DNA from: Capsaspora owczarzaki ATCC 30864
Taxonomy: Eukaryota; Opisthokonta; Filasterea
Reading direction: 5' to 3'
Assembly (NCBI RefSeq): GCF_000151315.2
Contig: NW_011887302.1
Span: 1,040,913-1,104,912 of the forward strand
Length of the DNA: 64,000 nucleotides
The notes under the pieces were generated by a model. The model ran no database searches, had not been told where the DNA came from, and saw nothing but the letters and a program-made list of their open reading frames with translations. Positions 44,521-56,800 of this stretch are shown piece by piece (position 1 is the stretch's first letter; the number at the start of each line of letters is the position of its first letter). Made by a program: the position numbers and the translations under genes.

Positions 44521-45287
44521 GCTTGGTTTTTTGTTTTGCAGAGCTTTCAACTGGCGCCTTGACACGTGAAGCAGGTCCAAAAAGCACAGTCGAGGAGATC
44601 TAGATCGTTGAAACGGGGTTGGGTTGTTGACAAAAGGTGTGTTTGGAAGATCTGAGATCTGTTTTCACACACAAGGACAAGATGTGAGTCAAAGACCGAG
44701 GACAGCATCATGATGGCATAAAGCAGGGGTCGCGGATGGACGATAGAGAGAGACAGAAAGAGAAAAGGAGAAGAGGAAATCAACAATAGACTCGCTGCTT
44801 CTGAGATTCGCATCAGATCGCGCCAAATTTCGCGTGGTGGCTTGCACATGCGCACAATCCCATGCGTCTCGAAGAGTGTGTAGCTGTATGTTGTTGTATG
44901 TTGTTGTTGTTGTTGTGTGTGTGTGCAACCTTCGACCGCAGTGTAAGCAGCGTAAAATGGAAAAAAAAGACAGGAAATCAAAGAAGAAGAAGAAGAAAGA
45001 AAAAAAAAAAAACCGCAATATTAAAGGCAGCGTGCAAAAAGTGACACGCAAAAAAAGGGGGAAAAAAAAAAAAAAAAAAAAAAAAGGAAAAAACGAGTTT
45101 GAGAGTCAAAACAAGACCACAAGAACAGAAAAAAAAAACCATGAATGCTGCTGACGTTGGATTTGGATGGAGGCGTCAAACAAGATGAGCAACGAGGAAG
45201 TGGGAAAGGGGGAAGGGGGAAGGGGTTGAGGGGCTCAGGAACATGACATTGGACGGATTTAGCAAAAAGATGGAAACATCAAAAATC

Positions 45288-45318
<31 letters not shown>

Positions 45319-45539
45319 TAAAGGGAGAAAAGCCAGCTGCCATCCGCGTGTTGAATGGCCGAGTCAACCACTTTGTCCAAAAAAACCACAGAGCAGATCA
45401 GCAGAAAGCAACGCGTAGAGAGAGTTGAACGAGAAGAAGGAGAGGGGTGCAGAGAAGGACGACCGACTACATGCAGGAAACGGGGGAGGTGTTGCATCAA
45501 AAGCGATGAAGAGGGGCGAAGGCAGTTGGGACAACGATG

Positions 45540-45570
<31 letters not shown>

Positions 45571-48500
45571 TACCGCTGGCTGCGAAACAAAAAAAAAAAT
45601 AAAAAAAAGGATGGATAACCGCCGGTTGCAAAACCCTGGCAGATGCGATCGCACACGACAAAACAGCCAGAGAACAGGGAAGGACGCCAACGTGCGATGC
45701 TAAAAACCGAAGAAAGACAACAAAGCGATCGTGTCAGCCAAAAAAGACCACCCGGACACGTTGAACGCTTTGAATGGAGAGTTGGGAAAACTCTGCAAAG
45801 GGCGGCGGGTTTTCATGTTACCTCAAAAAAAAAAAAAAAATGAAATAAAGGGGGGAGGGTCACACACACAAATGGAGCGAAATGACACGAGAATGGAGGA
45901 CTGGCCAGTTGAGTTGAGAGCGAGAGAGCGAGAGAAGAGTAGTCAAGGTGGAGTTGTGCAAACATTGAGAGAGCGATAGAGAGAGAGAGAGAGAGAGAGA
46001 GAGCAAGTCGCGATAACACACACACTTTGGGGGGAAAAGCGGCAACAACGCGCGTGTGAGGAGCAAAATATAGCGGGTTAATTTAAGGCGAGCTGGGGGG
46101 CCAAGGACTGGACCCATAGACAAAGGAGAAAACAGTCAACGATGATGAGATATGAAGGAGATGTTCGCTCGGGGTGACAGCCCCGTGAGCAGCGCGCGAA
46201 AACAAAAAAGAAAAAAAAACTTGAAAAAGCACAAAATGTTGAATTCGCCGAACAAAAAAGGCAAACACCTTACACGAAAACCAAGACCTTCGGCAAATCC
46301 GAGTCAGGAGCCGATGGCTTCCAATTCGCCAGCCAAGAAGCAAGGAAAAATAAAGGAAACAAAATAAAGTCGGCGAGCGTCATACTCGCACTAAAATGAT
46401 CAACTGTTGAAGTTGAGACGCGTATCCGATGTTGCGTGCCTGTGTGTGCGCGAGTGCGTGTTGCATAGAGTGTGTGTGCGCGTCCGCAGGCTCCCTCATA
46501 CACACAAGAGAGTGCCCCAGGTTGTTTTTGCGGTTCCACGGTGCGAAAATTTTGCGCGTCACAACAAAAGACAAAAAAGAACAATGCGCCGCGAGAGAGC
46601 TGCAACCGCCCACAACCGCTGCACCAAGCAGAAAAAAGACTCAAAGCTTGGCACCAGACTCTGCACCAGATCCCATGGAAAGAGCACGAAAACGAGAGTG
46701 GAAATTTTGCACTGTCGAGGGTCTGTTCACCTGATCTGTTTTTGTTCTTCTTTTTCATTTTCCATAGACTCGAGCGACCGCCGGTTCAAAACCAAACAGA
46801 CAAGGTCTCCAAGCACGGGTTGCTACATTGACAACGCTAACATGACTTTGTGATGAAGGCGAGCGGGCTGTGGGTCGTTGAGCGAAACACACAGGTGCTT
46901 TTTTTGTTTTGTCTTTCTTTTGTTGTTGGATCGAATCAAAGAGTTTCCCCGCTTTTGCCAGCTGTGTCACACTGGAAAATGTCAACCCGACCTCACAAAA
47001 ACCGCACATGCCCCTCCGTGCCACCTTTTTTAAACTTTGCCAACAGACAAAAAGCCAAGCGACAGAGCCAAAGGTGGTGCTAGAGAGCGCGGAGAATCCA
47101 AAGGATGTTTGTTTTGTTTTGCAAGTTGGGTTCAAGGCGATTTTCCAGGCTATGCAGTGGTGTGAGGAACAATGCACAAGACGCAAAAAACAGACCACTT
47201 TACGGCTGATTCATAGCTGCGCTCTTATTATTTACCCATCAGCCAAAGCGCAGCTGTCAGATTCGCCACCAAAAACAACCCCCTATTCGCACGTGAGCAA
47301 CCTGTCCCCCTGACCTCGTCCGCGAACGTGGCGGCGGTTGAACAAAGTAGAGCGGAAGAAGAGAGCTGGTATAGGAGAGGAAGCGAGAGAGACAGAGAAG
47401 GGAGACAGAGAAAGAGACCTTGATCTCAGATTGTCGCACTTTTCACAAACGAGAAAAAGCAAAAGAGAACAAAAAGCCCAACTCCGAGCAAACCATAGCG
47501 GTTTTTACACCCCAACCCACATCCGCGAATTCAGCCTCGCAGTAAAGCTTGCTGTTCTCGACTTCCGGGTTGAAACACACGAGCACTCAGACCGAAGAAG
47601 GCAGAGCAAGAACAAAGACGTCCAACCGAATTTTCAACATCCGAGTTCTTGTTGTTGTTTTCGCACATGTCATTGTTCTCAGGCGGAAGCGAATATTGCA
47701 GCAAATCGAGATGCATGGAGATGCAGATGCAATGGAGAAAAGCGTGAGGTGTTTGAGGTTGGGTTTTGCGTTGTACGAGTCTGGGAACTCGCGGCTGCGG
47801 GACGGGTGGAAATGCAAAGTGGATCGGAGAGACGCGAAAGGAGCGAGATTGAGACGCGCCGCCGGGTTTTGAAATGAACAAAAGTTACAGTGGATGTGGC
47901 AGGTTGGAGCAGCAACAAACAGCAAATGTGGCACGAGCTGCTGCTGCTGCTGCATCGACTCGCCCTTACCTTTGACACGGCGCGCCCAACCAGACTTGGG
48001 GTGCAAAGGTTGGCAGCAAGGAGAAAGAAGGACTGCAAAGATGTTGCGGACGAGGCCACACTAATGCAAGAGTGAGAACAGAAAAGACTGGTGTCAACTG
48101 ACCCATCAACGAGAGCGTTTCCAACTCGCAAAACAAAAATCGAATGCATTCCAGACAAAGCCAAAACACTCGCTTCCAAAGGGTGCAGGTCGGAGGGTAT
48201 CGAGTGTTGCGGCGCATCTGCACTCCAGGCGGGACAACAAGGGGCGAGAGGAGAGAACAACGAGACGGGGTGGAGTGGCAACGAATTAGCAGCGTCGTTT
48301 TGTGGCAGCGTGAGCATAACGTGCCTTCGCCCAAGAATCCTGGTCTGTGCTCATTGGTCAACCACACACGAACAATTTGCATGCGGCAAAAAACGAGGTT
48401 GAAATCCAAATTGGCAAGTGGGTCAGCCGCCCTTTTAAACCGCAGCAAACCTCTTTTGATCGAGCGTCGGTAGTCCGGTCAGTTTAGAGGACGTTTTTGG

Positions 48501-49097
48501 AAGCCTGGGGCTCACCAGGGGAGAGGGACACGATACAAAACCAAGTGAGGCGTGGACAAAAGAAAATTTGGATGCAACCGTGCGCAAAGTTGGTCTCGGT
48601 CGGTCTGAATGAGCGACACACGCACACGGCACACTTAGTGACACACATCACACCCATCCACTTCCATTGCAGGCAAGGAATGTTGTCTGGGGTTGCTGCA
48701 TCACTGCCGCTCATTTTTGTGGTGGGAAACCAGTGAACTGTGAGAAAATGTTGGTCGAGCGTCGCAATCAAGTTTCAGCAGCACCAAGGCTGTTGTTGCA
48801 CTTCTCAACTCTGCCGACGGGATGACTTCTCTGCTTTGCTGCTCAAAGTCCAGCTCCCAAACTTGCTGCCGAACTGGACGACACTCTGGAAGAATTCACT
48901 CGAGCCAATGCAGTGACAAAACAACAGCGCTTCCAATTAGGAACAAGTAAACACACACACGTTTTTTTCGCAACAAAACACAAACACTTGAATTGATTGT
49001 TGGAATGGGACCGCCTGTCCCCCCTCCCCTGGTTTGTTGTGGCCGCTTTTGTACAGTTGAGGGGACTTTGATCAGAATGCCAACGGACAAGACTCCC
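44521..49097. other. 4.6 kb without a recognised gene, upstream of the GLI-like gene
   Basis: I see no gene on either strand. From 44940 to 45845 the + strand has many A runs (for example about 45062-45085, 45288-45316 and 45546-45570), which are T tracts in the sense direction of the GLI-like gene. A GA microsatellite lies at about 45977-46003. From about 46400 to 49000 the base composition is mixed and has no long credible frame. The stretch nearest 44520 is probably the GLI-like leader and promoter. The far end holds the 3' side of POP5. An unannotated non-coding RNA cannot be excluded. Confidence 0.65.
45977..46003. repeat. GA dinucleotide microsatellite
   Basis: A pure run of about 13 GA units lies inside the gene-free region upstream of the GLI-like gene. 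Confidence 0.95.
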
Positions 49098-49862
49098 TCA
49101 TCGTGGCTTTCTAGCAGTTAACTGAACACCTTTAGGTGCCGGCTCGGTTGAAACTGGCTCGGATGCAGCTATTGGGCTGGCGGTATCTGCCTTTGGTTGG
49201 CTATCAGCAATGAGAGGAACTTGAGCGCCGAACGCAGCCCAATCGTTCGGGTTGATTCTTGCTGCTTTTCGTCGTGCCGTTGCAATTCGTGCTAGCTGTC
49301 GACGGTGATACTCGACTGCCGCAACTCTACTTTTTCTTAGTGTACCTGCGGAGACCAAAAAGCGGAGAGATGCATGTCAAAATGAATGGCTGGATATTGA
49401 CCCAAACGCCCGTTAGCAAGCACTTACCGCTAACGTGGACTGTCTTCCATGCACATTGTGCTTTTCCAATCGTCCCAAGCAGCGTTAGTGACGAGAGCAA
49501 GATCTCGACGTAGTCGCGTGGCGCGCGAATCATGGTGAGGCCGGTTTCCGTGTTGTAATGCTTGACTGTTTCAAAACGCCATGGCCATAGATGACAGTAA
49601 CACCAGAGCATTCGTGAGCAATCTTTGTGAACTTGATGTAAGACAGCGACAGGGATAGAGCGAGGAGAGCAGGACGCTCACCGTTGAACGAGCCGAGGAC
49701 GCACGCGAGGCCGTAGTCGCCGTGTGCCTCCTGCACGGCGTCCTTGAGCGCATTGACCAGTGGGCCGATGCTGACACCAGCTGCACCGGGGCCCGACGGC
49801 GGGGCGTCCGAGCCGGCGATCGTCAGCTCGCCCAGCACGTAGCGGTTCTTAAAGCGGACCAT
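49098..49862 (-). CDS. POP5: POP5, subunit of RNase P / RNase MRP
   Basis: Three exons read leftward: 49862-49682, 49565-49428 and 49345-49098, phases 1 and 1, giving 188 aa (human is 163). The start MVRFKNRYVLGEL matches human MVRFKHRYLLCEL. Then HGDYGLACVLGSFN, YNTETGLTMIRAPRDY (human YNAYTGIVLLRCRKEF), TVHVSGTLRKSR (human TLHVGGTIRTCQ) and EYHRRQLARI (human QYNRRQLLIL). The C-terminal ~50 residues are disordered and longer than in animals. POP5 pairs with RPP14-like proteins on the catalytic RNA for tRNA 5' and rRNA processing. It is divergent from MOCS3, with 168 bp between start codons. Confidence 0.92.
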
Positions 49863-50030
49863 TGTGGCTGAGCAATGCAGAATGTAAGAAGGACTGAATA
49901 CAGACGAACAATAATCTTGATATATAGTGCAGGATAGTATTGTATAGTGCTTGCCATTATGATTCAATTCGGGTTGAACAACCAGTCATCCATTTGTCTG
50001 AGAAAACCTTGCGAAATTTGACAGCGGAGG
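49863..50030. promoter_or_regulatory. Short bidirectional promoter region, POP5 / MOCS3
   Basis: Only 168 bp separate the two divergent start codons, so leaders and both promoters must share this AT-richer stretch. No known motif was recognised in it. A shared promoter is inferred from geometry alone. Confidence 0.6.
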
Positions 50031-52381
50031 ATGACAGCGAGTGCAACGCGAGCCGCGCGCATCCACGCACTTCAGGATGAGATTGGCAGTCTCAAAGCGC
50101 TGCTGGCTGCGAAAGAAGCGGCGCTGGCACGCGAGGTCGCACTGGTCGAGCAGGACCACGAGGACAACCAGGACGAGGTTGACGCGACTGCAGCAGCCAC
50201 CGAGCGATTGAACAAGAATGATGTAGCACGCTTCAGCAGGCACCTGCTGATGGAAGAGATTGGCGTCACAGGTCGGTTGTTGCGCACCAGCGTCCATGCA
50301 CAGCGGCCAATTTCGCATTGCGTCACTGACTCGCCTCTCACAATCTCCCCATGGTTCAAATCATGCGAACATACTGCAGGACAGCTCAAGCTCAAGCATT
50401 GCCGAATTCTGGTGGTCGGTGCTGGCGGACTTGGATCCCCTGCGTTGTTGTATTTGGCGGCAGCCGGAGTTGGTAAGCAAAAAACAAAAAACCGAAAATC
50501 TCAGAGAAGCTGAGACATGAGTTGCTGTATGGCATCTGGACGAGTGCTAAATCACTGCAACAACATTGGGAACTTGTGTTGAAGGAACGCTTGGCGTCGT
50601 GGACTACGACGTTGTCGATTTGAACAATCTGCAGCGCCAAGTGCTCCATTCTGAAACCCGCATTGGGATTCCGAAAGTGACATCCGCTGCGATAGGGATT
50701 GCCCAGTACGTTTGTTGATTCTTGAACCAGTTGTGGAAGGTTGCGAGTTGTCTTTACTTGTTTTGACTTCGTCCGACGACTGACGATCGGGCATTGCCAG
50801 AATCAACTCTGCCTGCCAAGTTCGCACATTTAACTGTGCGCTGACTCGCGAAAACGCTCTGGACATTGTTCAAAAGTATGCTCACCATTGATTTGATCGA
50901 GATCGCTTGATTTGTCATGTGAAGTGCTCACTCATGAGGTTCTTGGTTGTTTTGCAGCTTTGACATTGTACTGGATGCGTCAGACAACCCAGCAACACGC
51001 TATCTCATCAACGACGCATGTGTCCTGCTTGACAGGCCTCTTGTCTCTGGCAGTGCCCTTCGCATGGAAGGACAGGTCGGTTTTCGTGTTTTTTTTTTTT
51101 TTGTTTGTTTGTTTGTTTTTTTGTGGTCGCACCGCTTTTCCTCGACTCTTGCTCATCTCGATGATCTGGCTCTCTTCTTGACGCTCCAGCTAACAACATA
51201 TCATATCAATGGAGGCCCGTGCTACCGGTGCATTTTCCCAGCTCCACCAGTTGCCACGACCGTGACAAACTGCTCGGACGGCGGGGTGCTTGGAGCAGGT
51301 ACATCTTTGCAACTCCATGCTGAGATTGCCGCTTTTTGCCGATATTGGTGCTCATAGGTGACGTTTGTAGTGACTGGCATTATTGGCGTTCTTCAGGCGC
51401 TCGAGGCTGTCAAGATTGCCGTTGGACTGCCAGGTGCGAAACCAATCCCTGCTCGTTCGTATTTTATACTTTCTGTGTCATTCACTTGTGTTGTTGTATG
51501 ATAATTGCAGCGGCTTTTGCGCAGCAGTTGCTCTTGTTTGACGGGACGCTTGGAAAATTCCGCTCCTTCAAGCTCCGCAATCGGCGGCCTGACTGTGCTG
51601 TGTGCGGTGATCAGCCGACCATCACGCGTGATCTGATCGACTATGAGGCCTTTTGTGGAAGTGCTGCTTGCGACAAGGTGGGTGGTTGCGAATGGCAGCG
51701 AATCTGGTGTGTTTGTCAGCTGACTTTTTCATCCCCCTTTTGTTACTTTTCTTGCAGACGCCGAGTTTGAAGTTGTTATCGCCTGACGAAAGAATATCCT
51801 GCAAGGTTGGTCGTGCTGTTTGCGTGCTCAGTGCTGCCATTTCGGATTGATTCTCACGCTTGCTCGGGGATGCCTTAGGATGCCGAGAAGTTGCTACGTG
51901 CAGCAACCTCCACAAATCCCCTGCTCATTGACGTCCGACCGCGGTTGCAGTTCAACATTTGCTCGCTGCCGCAGTTTATCAGTACGTGTTGAACGGGATG
52001 AGGGTTTTTGTTCGCATGAACGTAGCTCATCGAGAACTGCTCCATCTCTCATAGACATCCCCTACGCACCACCAAACACGCAGGATGCAGATTTCATTGC
52101 ATCAGTGCAGGAACTATTGACTAGGCGAGAGAGCGCGGGCCTTCCCACGCGCCCAGAAGGTCAGTTCTTATTGCCAAGGAGCAACAAGCAACGGAATGAG
52201 CGCTTCTCACGTCTCTTCTGCACGAAATCTAGCAGTGGTCCTCGTTTGCCGGCGAGGAAACGACTCTCAACTCGCAGCGCGCTTGCTCAAGTCAACGCTC
52301 GGACTCGATCAAGTTGTTGATATCGCCGGAGGACTCGAAGAGTGGAGCCGGTGTGTCGATCCGGATCTTCCAATGTACTAG
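50031..52381 (+). CDS. MOCS3: MOCS3/UBA4, E1-like adenylyltransferase-rhodanese for URM1/MOCS2A
   Basis: Twelve exons close in phase: 50031-50271, 50380-50472, 50585-50705, 50801-50875, 50958-51075, 51190-51298, 51371-51433, 51511-51677, 51758-51805, 51879-51981, 52055-52159 and 52233-52381, giving 463 aa (human is 460). An N-terminal coiled coil is followed by an E1-like domain with [10 protein letters not shown] (ATP binding), [15 protein letters not shown], the zinc Cys pairs GPCYRC and DCAVCG, and the catalytic Cys in TNCSDGG. The C-terminal rhodanese domain carries the persulfide Cys in VCRRGNDS. The enzyme activates and thiocarboxylates URM1 (tRNA wobble-uridine thiolation) and the molybdopterin synthase small subunit. 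Introns are only 72-115 nt. Acceptor choice for exon 7 (TTTGTAG at 51370) was fixed by reading frame. Confidence 0.97.
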
Positions 52382-52683
52382 AAGCTCCCCCCCCCTCAGG
52401 CTCACAGCTGTGCGTTACAGCACGCTCTATTCATCCCAATCGTCACATGTGTTTTTGGTTTGACTCTTAAACTTTTGTTTTTTGTGGCTGAAACAGTAGA
52501 AAACACGCATTTGGTCAGATGACCTTGTGTGGTACTGCTGGGAAGGGGTTTTGTTGAGGTTTCAAGACCCATTGCAATACAAAAATTCATAAACCAAACA
52601 CAAGAAATCAAAACAATAAAACCCAATCCATCTCAGTTTTCTCAGTTTTTTTTTTTCTTGATTTTCATTGGTTTTCCATTGTT

Positions 52684-52719
<36 letters not shown>

Positions 52720-52831
52720 CCATTCAAACAAACCAGCAAAACTTCACTCTTTCACTCCTTCACTCACTCTTTTCTCTTTCAAGGGCGGGGGCGTCTGTTC
52801 TTTATTCGCAAGTTTTCCTGTCAGCTTCGAA
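52382..52831. other. Spacer between MOCS3 and the neurobeachin-like gene
   Basis: This 450-nt spacer has an AATAAAA near 52614 and a T run of about 31 at 52689-52719, followed by a CT-rich leader before the next ATG. No gene was seen. Confidence 0.6.
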
Positions 52832-52922
52832 ATGGACTGGTTCCGCAGCCGGTTTGCGTCGGGCAGCTCGACGGGTGGCTTCACGACGAGTCTCGCGTCG
52901 AGTGGCGGGCAGTCGCTGAGCG

Positions 52923-52953
<31 letters not shown>

Positions 52954-53406
52954 ACTCCAGTCGTCATCAGCAGCATCAAACTCAGCCTCAGGAACGACGA
53001 CTGTTGCAGGCGGGTCGCTGCTGGCCTCGGCTGAAGCAGTGGCTGCCGCGCAGGGACTCCACGGCGGGCTCCAGCTGCCCGGCACAGCCCTCGCAGCGCT
53101 CCCCTCCGTCCACACAGCCACTGCAACTGGGACCTCTGGGACAACGACCACTTCTGCTGGCAGCAGTGGCTCGGCGGCCGCCGCGTCCGTCTCGATGATG
53201 ATGATGAATGGGCTCTTGTGCAAAAAGTGTTACACGGACATGTCCCTCTTCCAGCACCGCGTCGCCGTCAGCGCGTCGTCGAGTGGTGCAAAGGCATCTG
53301 CAGTCGCATTGCCGGCCGTCGGGAACGCGGCGTGGACGGCGTTCTGCTGCTCTCAGCCAGCAGCCACCAATGCAAACCCCAATCCGACGTCGCCGTTGTC
53401 GTCGCC

Positions 53407-53476
<70 letters not shown>

Positions 53477-53784
53477 ACAGCCACCGCGTCGCAGCCAGTC
53501 ATCAGCGCGTCTGCGACACTGGCAATGCTGTGGCAACGCTACGTCGAAGCGCTGCGAACGGCGGATCTGGTCGCCGTCGACCCGCTGCTCGACGACTTTC
53601 TGGTCGTCCTGCTCGAGCAGAACGCGAACGTCCGTGCATTGCGCGAGCCTGTCAACCTCTCCGATGCGGCAACACTGTCGTCTGCGCCAATGCTGGCTTC
53701 GCTCGTGTCCAACCCGGCGTCGGCGGCCACTCGTGCCCCGATTCGGCGCGCTTCCAGCACAATTTCCACAAGTCGCTCCAGTGG

Positions 53785-53823
<39 letters not shown>

Positions 53824-56800
53824 GACACGACAAGACTCGTATGCACCAGACGAGCCATTGTCACCGGCACCGCTGTCTGCCACAGAAGCCACCGCATTAG
53901 CCACATCGACCATCTCGACCGGCACGATCGTGCCTCCAATGTCGGTTGGCGCCTTCCCTTTTTCGTCTGTCGGTTCCAGCAGCGGCACCAACGGCGGCGG
54001 CAGCAGCAGCAACAACAGCACTGAGACGATGCGACCAGACCCGATGGGCTCTGGCAGCATGGGCCGAATGTCGGGCCACCCGTACGAAGTTGTCGTGTGT
54101 GTCGCCATCGCCCTCAACGAAACGGCGCGAAACCTACCAACAGCCTTTGAGGGTTTGCAATACTCGGCCACCGGCGAGCTCGCCAGCCAACCCCCATTCC
54201 GCTACTGCATTAATCTCGTCAAATCCGTCATTGTCTTGGCCCGTTATCCGCGCAACCGTCCCATGCTCATCCACCACGATGTGCTCGGCTCGCTGATCAA
54301 CTTGATGCGCTTTATTCTTGCGCGACAAACCGGCCTGGCCAGCTTGCTGTCCTCCTCTTCAAACGCCTCGTCGGCGGTCGGGACACCGACAGGGAGCATG
54401 CGCAGCAACTCGAGCATATCGGTCCATCATCGCAGCCGTCAGAACAGCGTCAACGGTGCCACCAGCTACTTTGCCGGCATGAGCGTGCCCAGTTCCAGCT
54501 CCTCATCGAATGGCCTTTTGGGCGTGGGTTTGGAGACGCAGACCGCCAGCGAGCGGATTGCAGACTTTCTGGCCGTGCTCTTCTCGCTGTGCTTGTCGGC
54601 TGTGGAGCATTTGGTCGACTCTGAGTTTGCTTGGCGCCGCTACATGCTGACCTGGGACTCGGCTTTTGAACACGAGGTGGCTGGTACTGGCAACAGCGGC
54701 AGCAGCAGCAGCAACAGCGACTCGTCGTCAACGTCGCTTTTGACGCCAACCCTGTTCACCCCGGTCTCTCTTGCAAGCTCAAATATGGTGGCAAATGCAG
54801 CCGCCACAGCTCAGTCCTTTGAGCAATGGGGCGAGGGCTTGCTGCCGGCGCTCCTCGAAGTCGTCATTGACGGCCTTAAAATGCTGCAGATCGTCCTCGC
54901 GCGGAGCAAATCCCTGTCCGATCGCGACTATGCACTGCAAGAGCGATTGCTCCATACTCTGGCATGCGTCTCGCTGGGCAATCCAACTGCCCAGAATTCG
55001 CTCCGTGAGATTGGCGGCCTCGAAGCGCTCGTGTCCTTCCTCGGGTGGAAGGCCGGGTTCCAGGCCCTCAATTCCAACACTTCGAACGTCAACTCGGCAG
55101 CCGATGACGCGCTTGACATGACTGCTGAAGATGATGCGCTCGAGTCTGTCGTACCACTTGGCCTGACAATTCCACAACCTTCTGCTGCAGTAGCGTACGG
55201 GATGTCCGGCGACTCGTCGCTGTCGACGTCTCCCTCTGTAGCCATCTATCCAACCTTGAGCAGTACTTCTTCTAAATCGAATGCCGGTGATTCGCTCGAA
55301 AACGGCCCCGCCATGCGCATTCCGCTCACACAGGACGTGCTCTTGTCGCAGTTCGAGCAACCTGCCGCGTCGCAGCCGCCAGCAACACCCCGTCTTTCGT
55401 TGCCATCCCCCGGCATCGTTGTGCCGCCCTCCATGCTCCACTGGCGTGCCAATGTTTCCCAGACATTTCTGCGGAATGAGTTCCGGACACAACTTCTCGC
55501 CTGGCACATTCTACGCATTGTCACGATGGCCAATGAAGTGAACGCCAACAGGCTCGAAAAGATGGGCGGTCTTCAGAAGGTGGTGGATTTCTTCCTGTGG
55601 GTGATTGTTCACTCGTCGCGCCTCGACACCTTGGATGAGGACGCCTTCTTTGGACTGAACACGTTTCCGCTCGCGCGCAGTTTCCGGACATCGGTGCTGC
55701 CCACCAAGCCTGCCTCGTCGTCCAGCAAAGACTCGAGCACTGCGACCAGCACCAACTCCAACTCGTCGACCCTGCTCGCTGCGGAGCGGTTTAACGCTCT
55801 GTTCAAGCTGGACGTTGGGCAGCAGCTGGCGAACGCATCGCGCGATACACCACACCATCGCGTGTATGCTCCAACGGTGCCGCTCACCTTGTCTCTCGAT
55901 TCGCAGCACGCTCCGACGCGCAGCCGTGCGATGGATTTGCTTTTGCAAATGCTCTTTTCGTCATGCGTACAACGCTACGATGCGTCCTCCTCGGATTGGC
56001 TCTCTGGGGGCCACCTGTTCCCACAGTACAGCGAGGGCAATGCTGGCAAAGCAGGCTCGCACCACTCTGAATCGGGTGCTGACTCCACGGCCTACGGGCT
56101 CAACTGGGGCGCGTCGCCATCGACTTCCTCTGTCGAATCAACGCCAGCCAGTCCCTCGAATACCAACAAGTTCTATCGGCCCACGCCTTGCTCGTCCGAA
56201 AGCTGCCTGGAACTCTTGTTTTGGGTGTTTGATCCAAACGTCCGACCAACCCAAGAAAATGAGCTGGCGCGCTCCTACTTGTTTGATGTCAACCGCTCCA
56301 AAGACTTTCAGTTCCTCGTTATTGAGTTTATCGCTCGCATTTTCGCGCAAAACAATGAACGTCTCATCGAGATTTGCGCCAACCATCGCTGGCTGGACAT
56401 CCTCTTGTCAGAGTACTTTTCCGGGCTCACCTTCCCGCTCCTGTTGAGCACAGACCCGTCGCAACGGGTCCTTCGCGTGCTAGCGCAAAATGTGGTTGAG
56501 CTAATACTCTACACGGGCACCCTGCCAACGACGATGGGCAACGACCTTCAGTGTGACCGCATCCTGCAGCTTTTGAGCTTCCTGTCGGACTATCCCCTTT
56601 CGCTCGCGGAAGCCTGCACCGCTCTCATCAAGCTCCTGACGAACGCACGAGCAGCGACGCATGCTGCGCTCGAGCAGCTCGATTTTCTCTCCACCGTGAC
56701 GACGCTTGTCTTCAAGTTTAACGAAACGCTCAGCGTCCTATCCCGCCCGCAACACGAGGTTTCGGCAACGAGCGCGGAGGCAGTGTTGGCCATGGACGCT

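Noticed and set aside
44565-44570. CACGTG E-box 45 bp before the GLI-like start, a possible target of the MLX-like factor
   Set aside because: A six-base palindrome is expected many times in 64 kb, and others fall inside coding sequence. There is no clustering or conservation evidence.
44834-45703. Several Lys-rich open frames
   Set aside because: They are translations of A and AG runs in the gene-free region, with no conserved sequence.
46400-49000. Possible small exons on either strand
   Set aside because: Some splice-like motifs occur, but no set of exons gave a recognisable or natural-looking protein.
50350-50365. GGTTCAAATC, a tRNA B-box-like motif
   Set aside because: It lies in intron 1 of MOCS3 with no matching A box or cloverleaf arms, so no tRNA is called.
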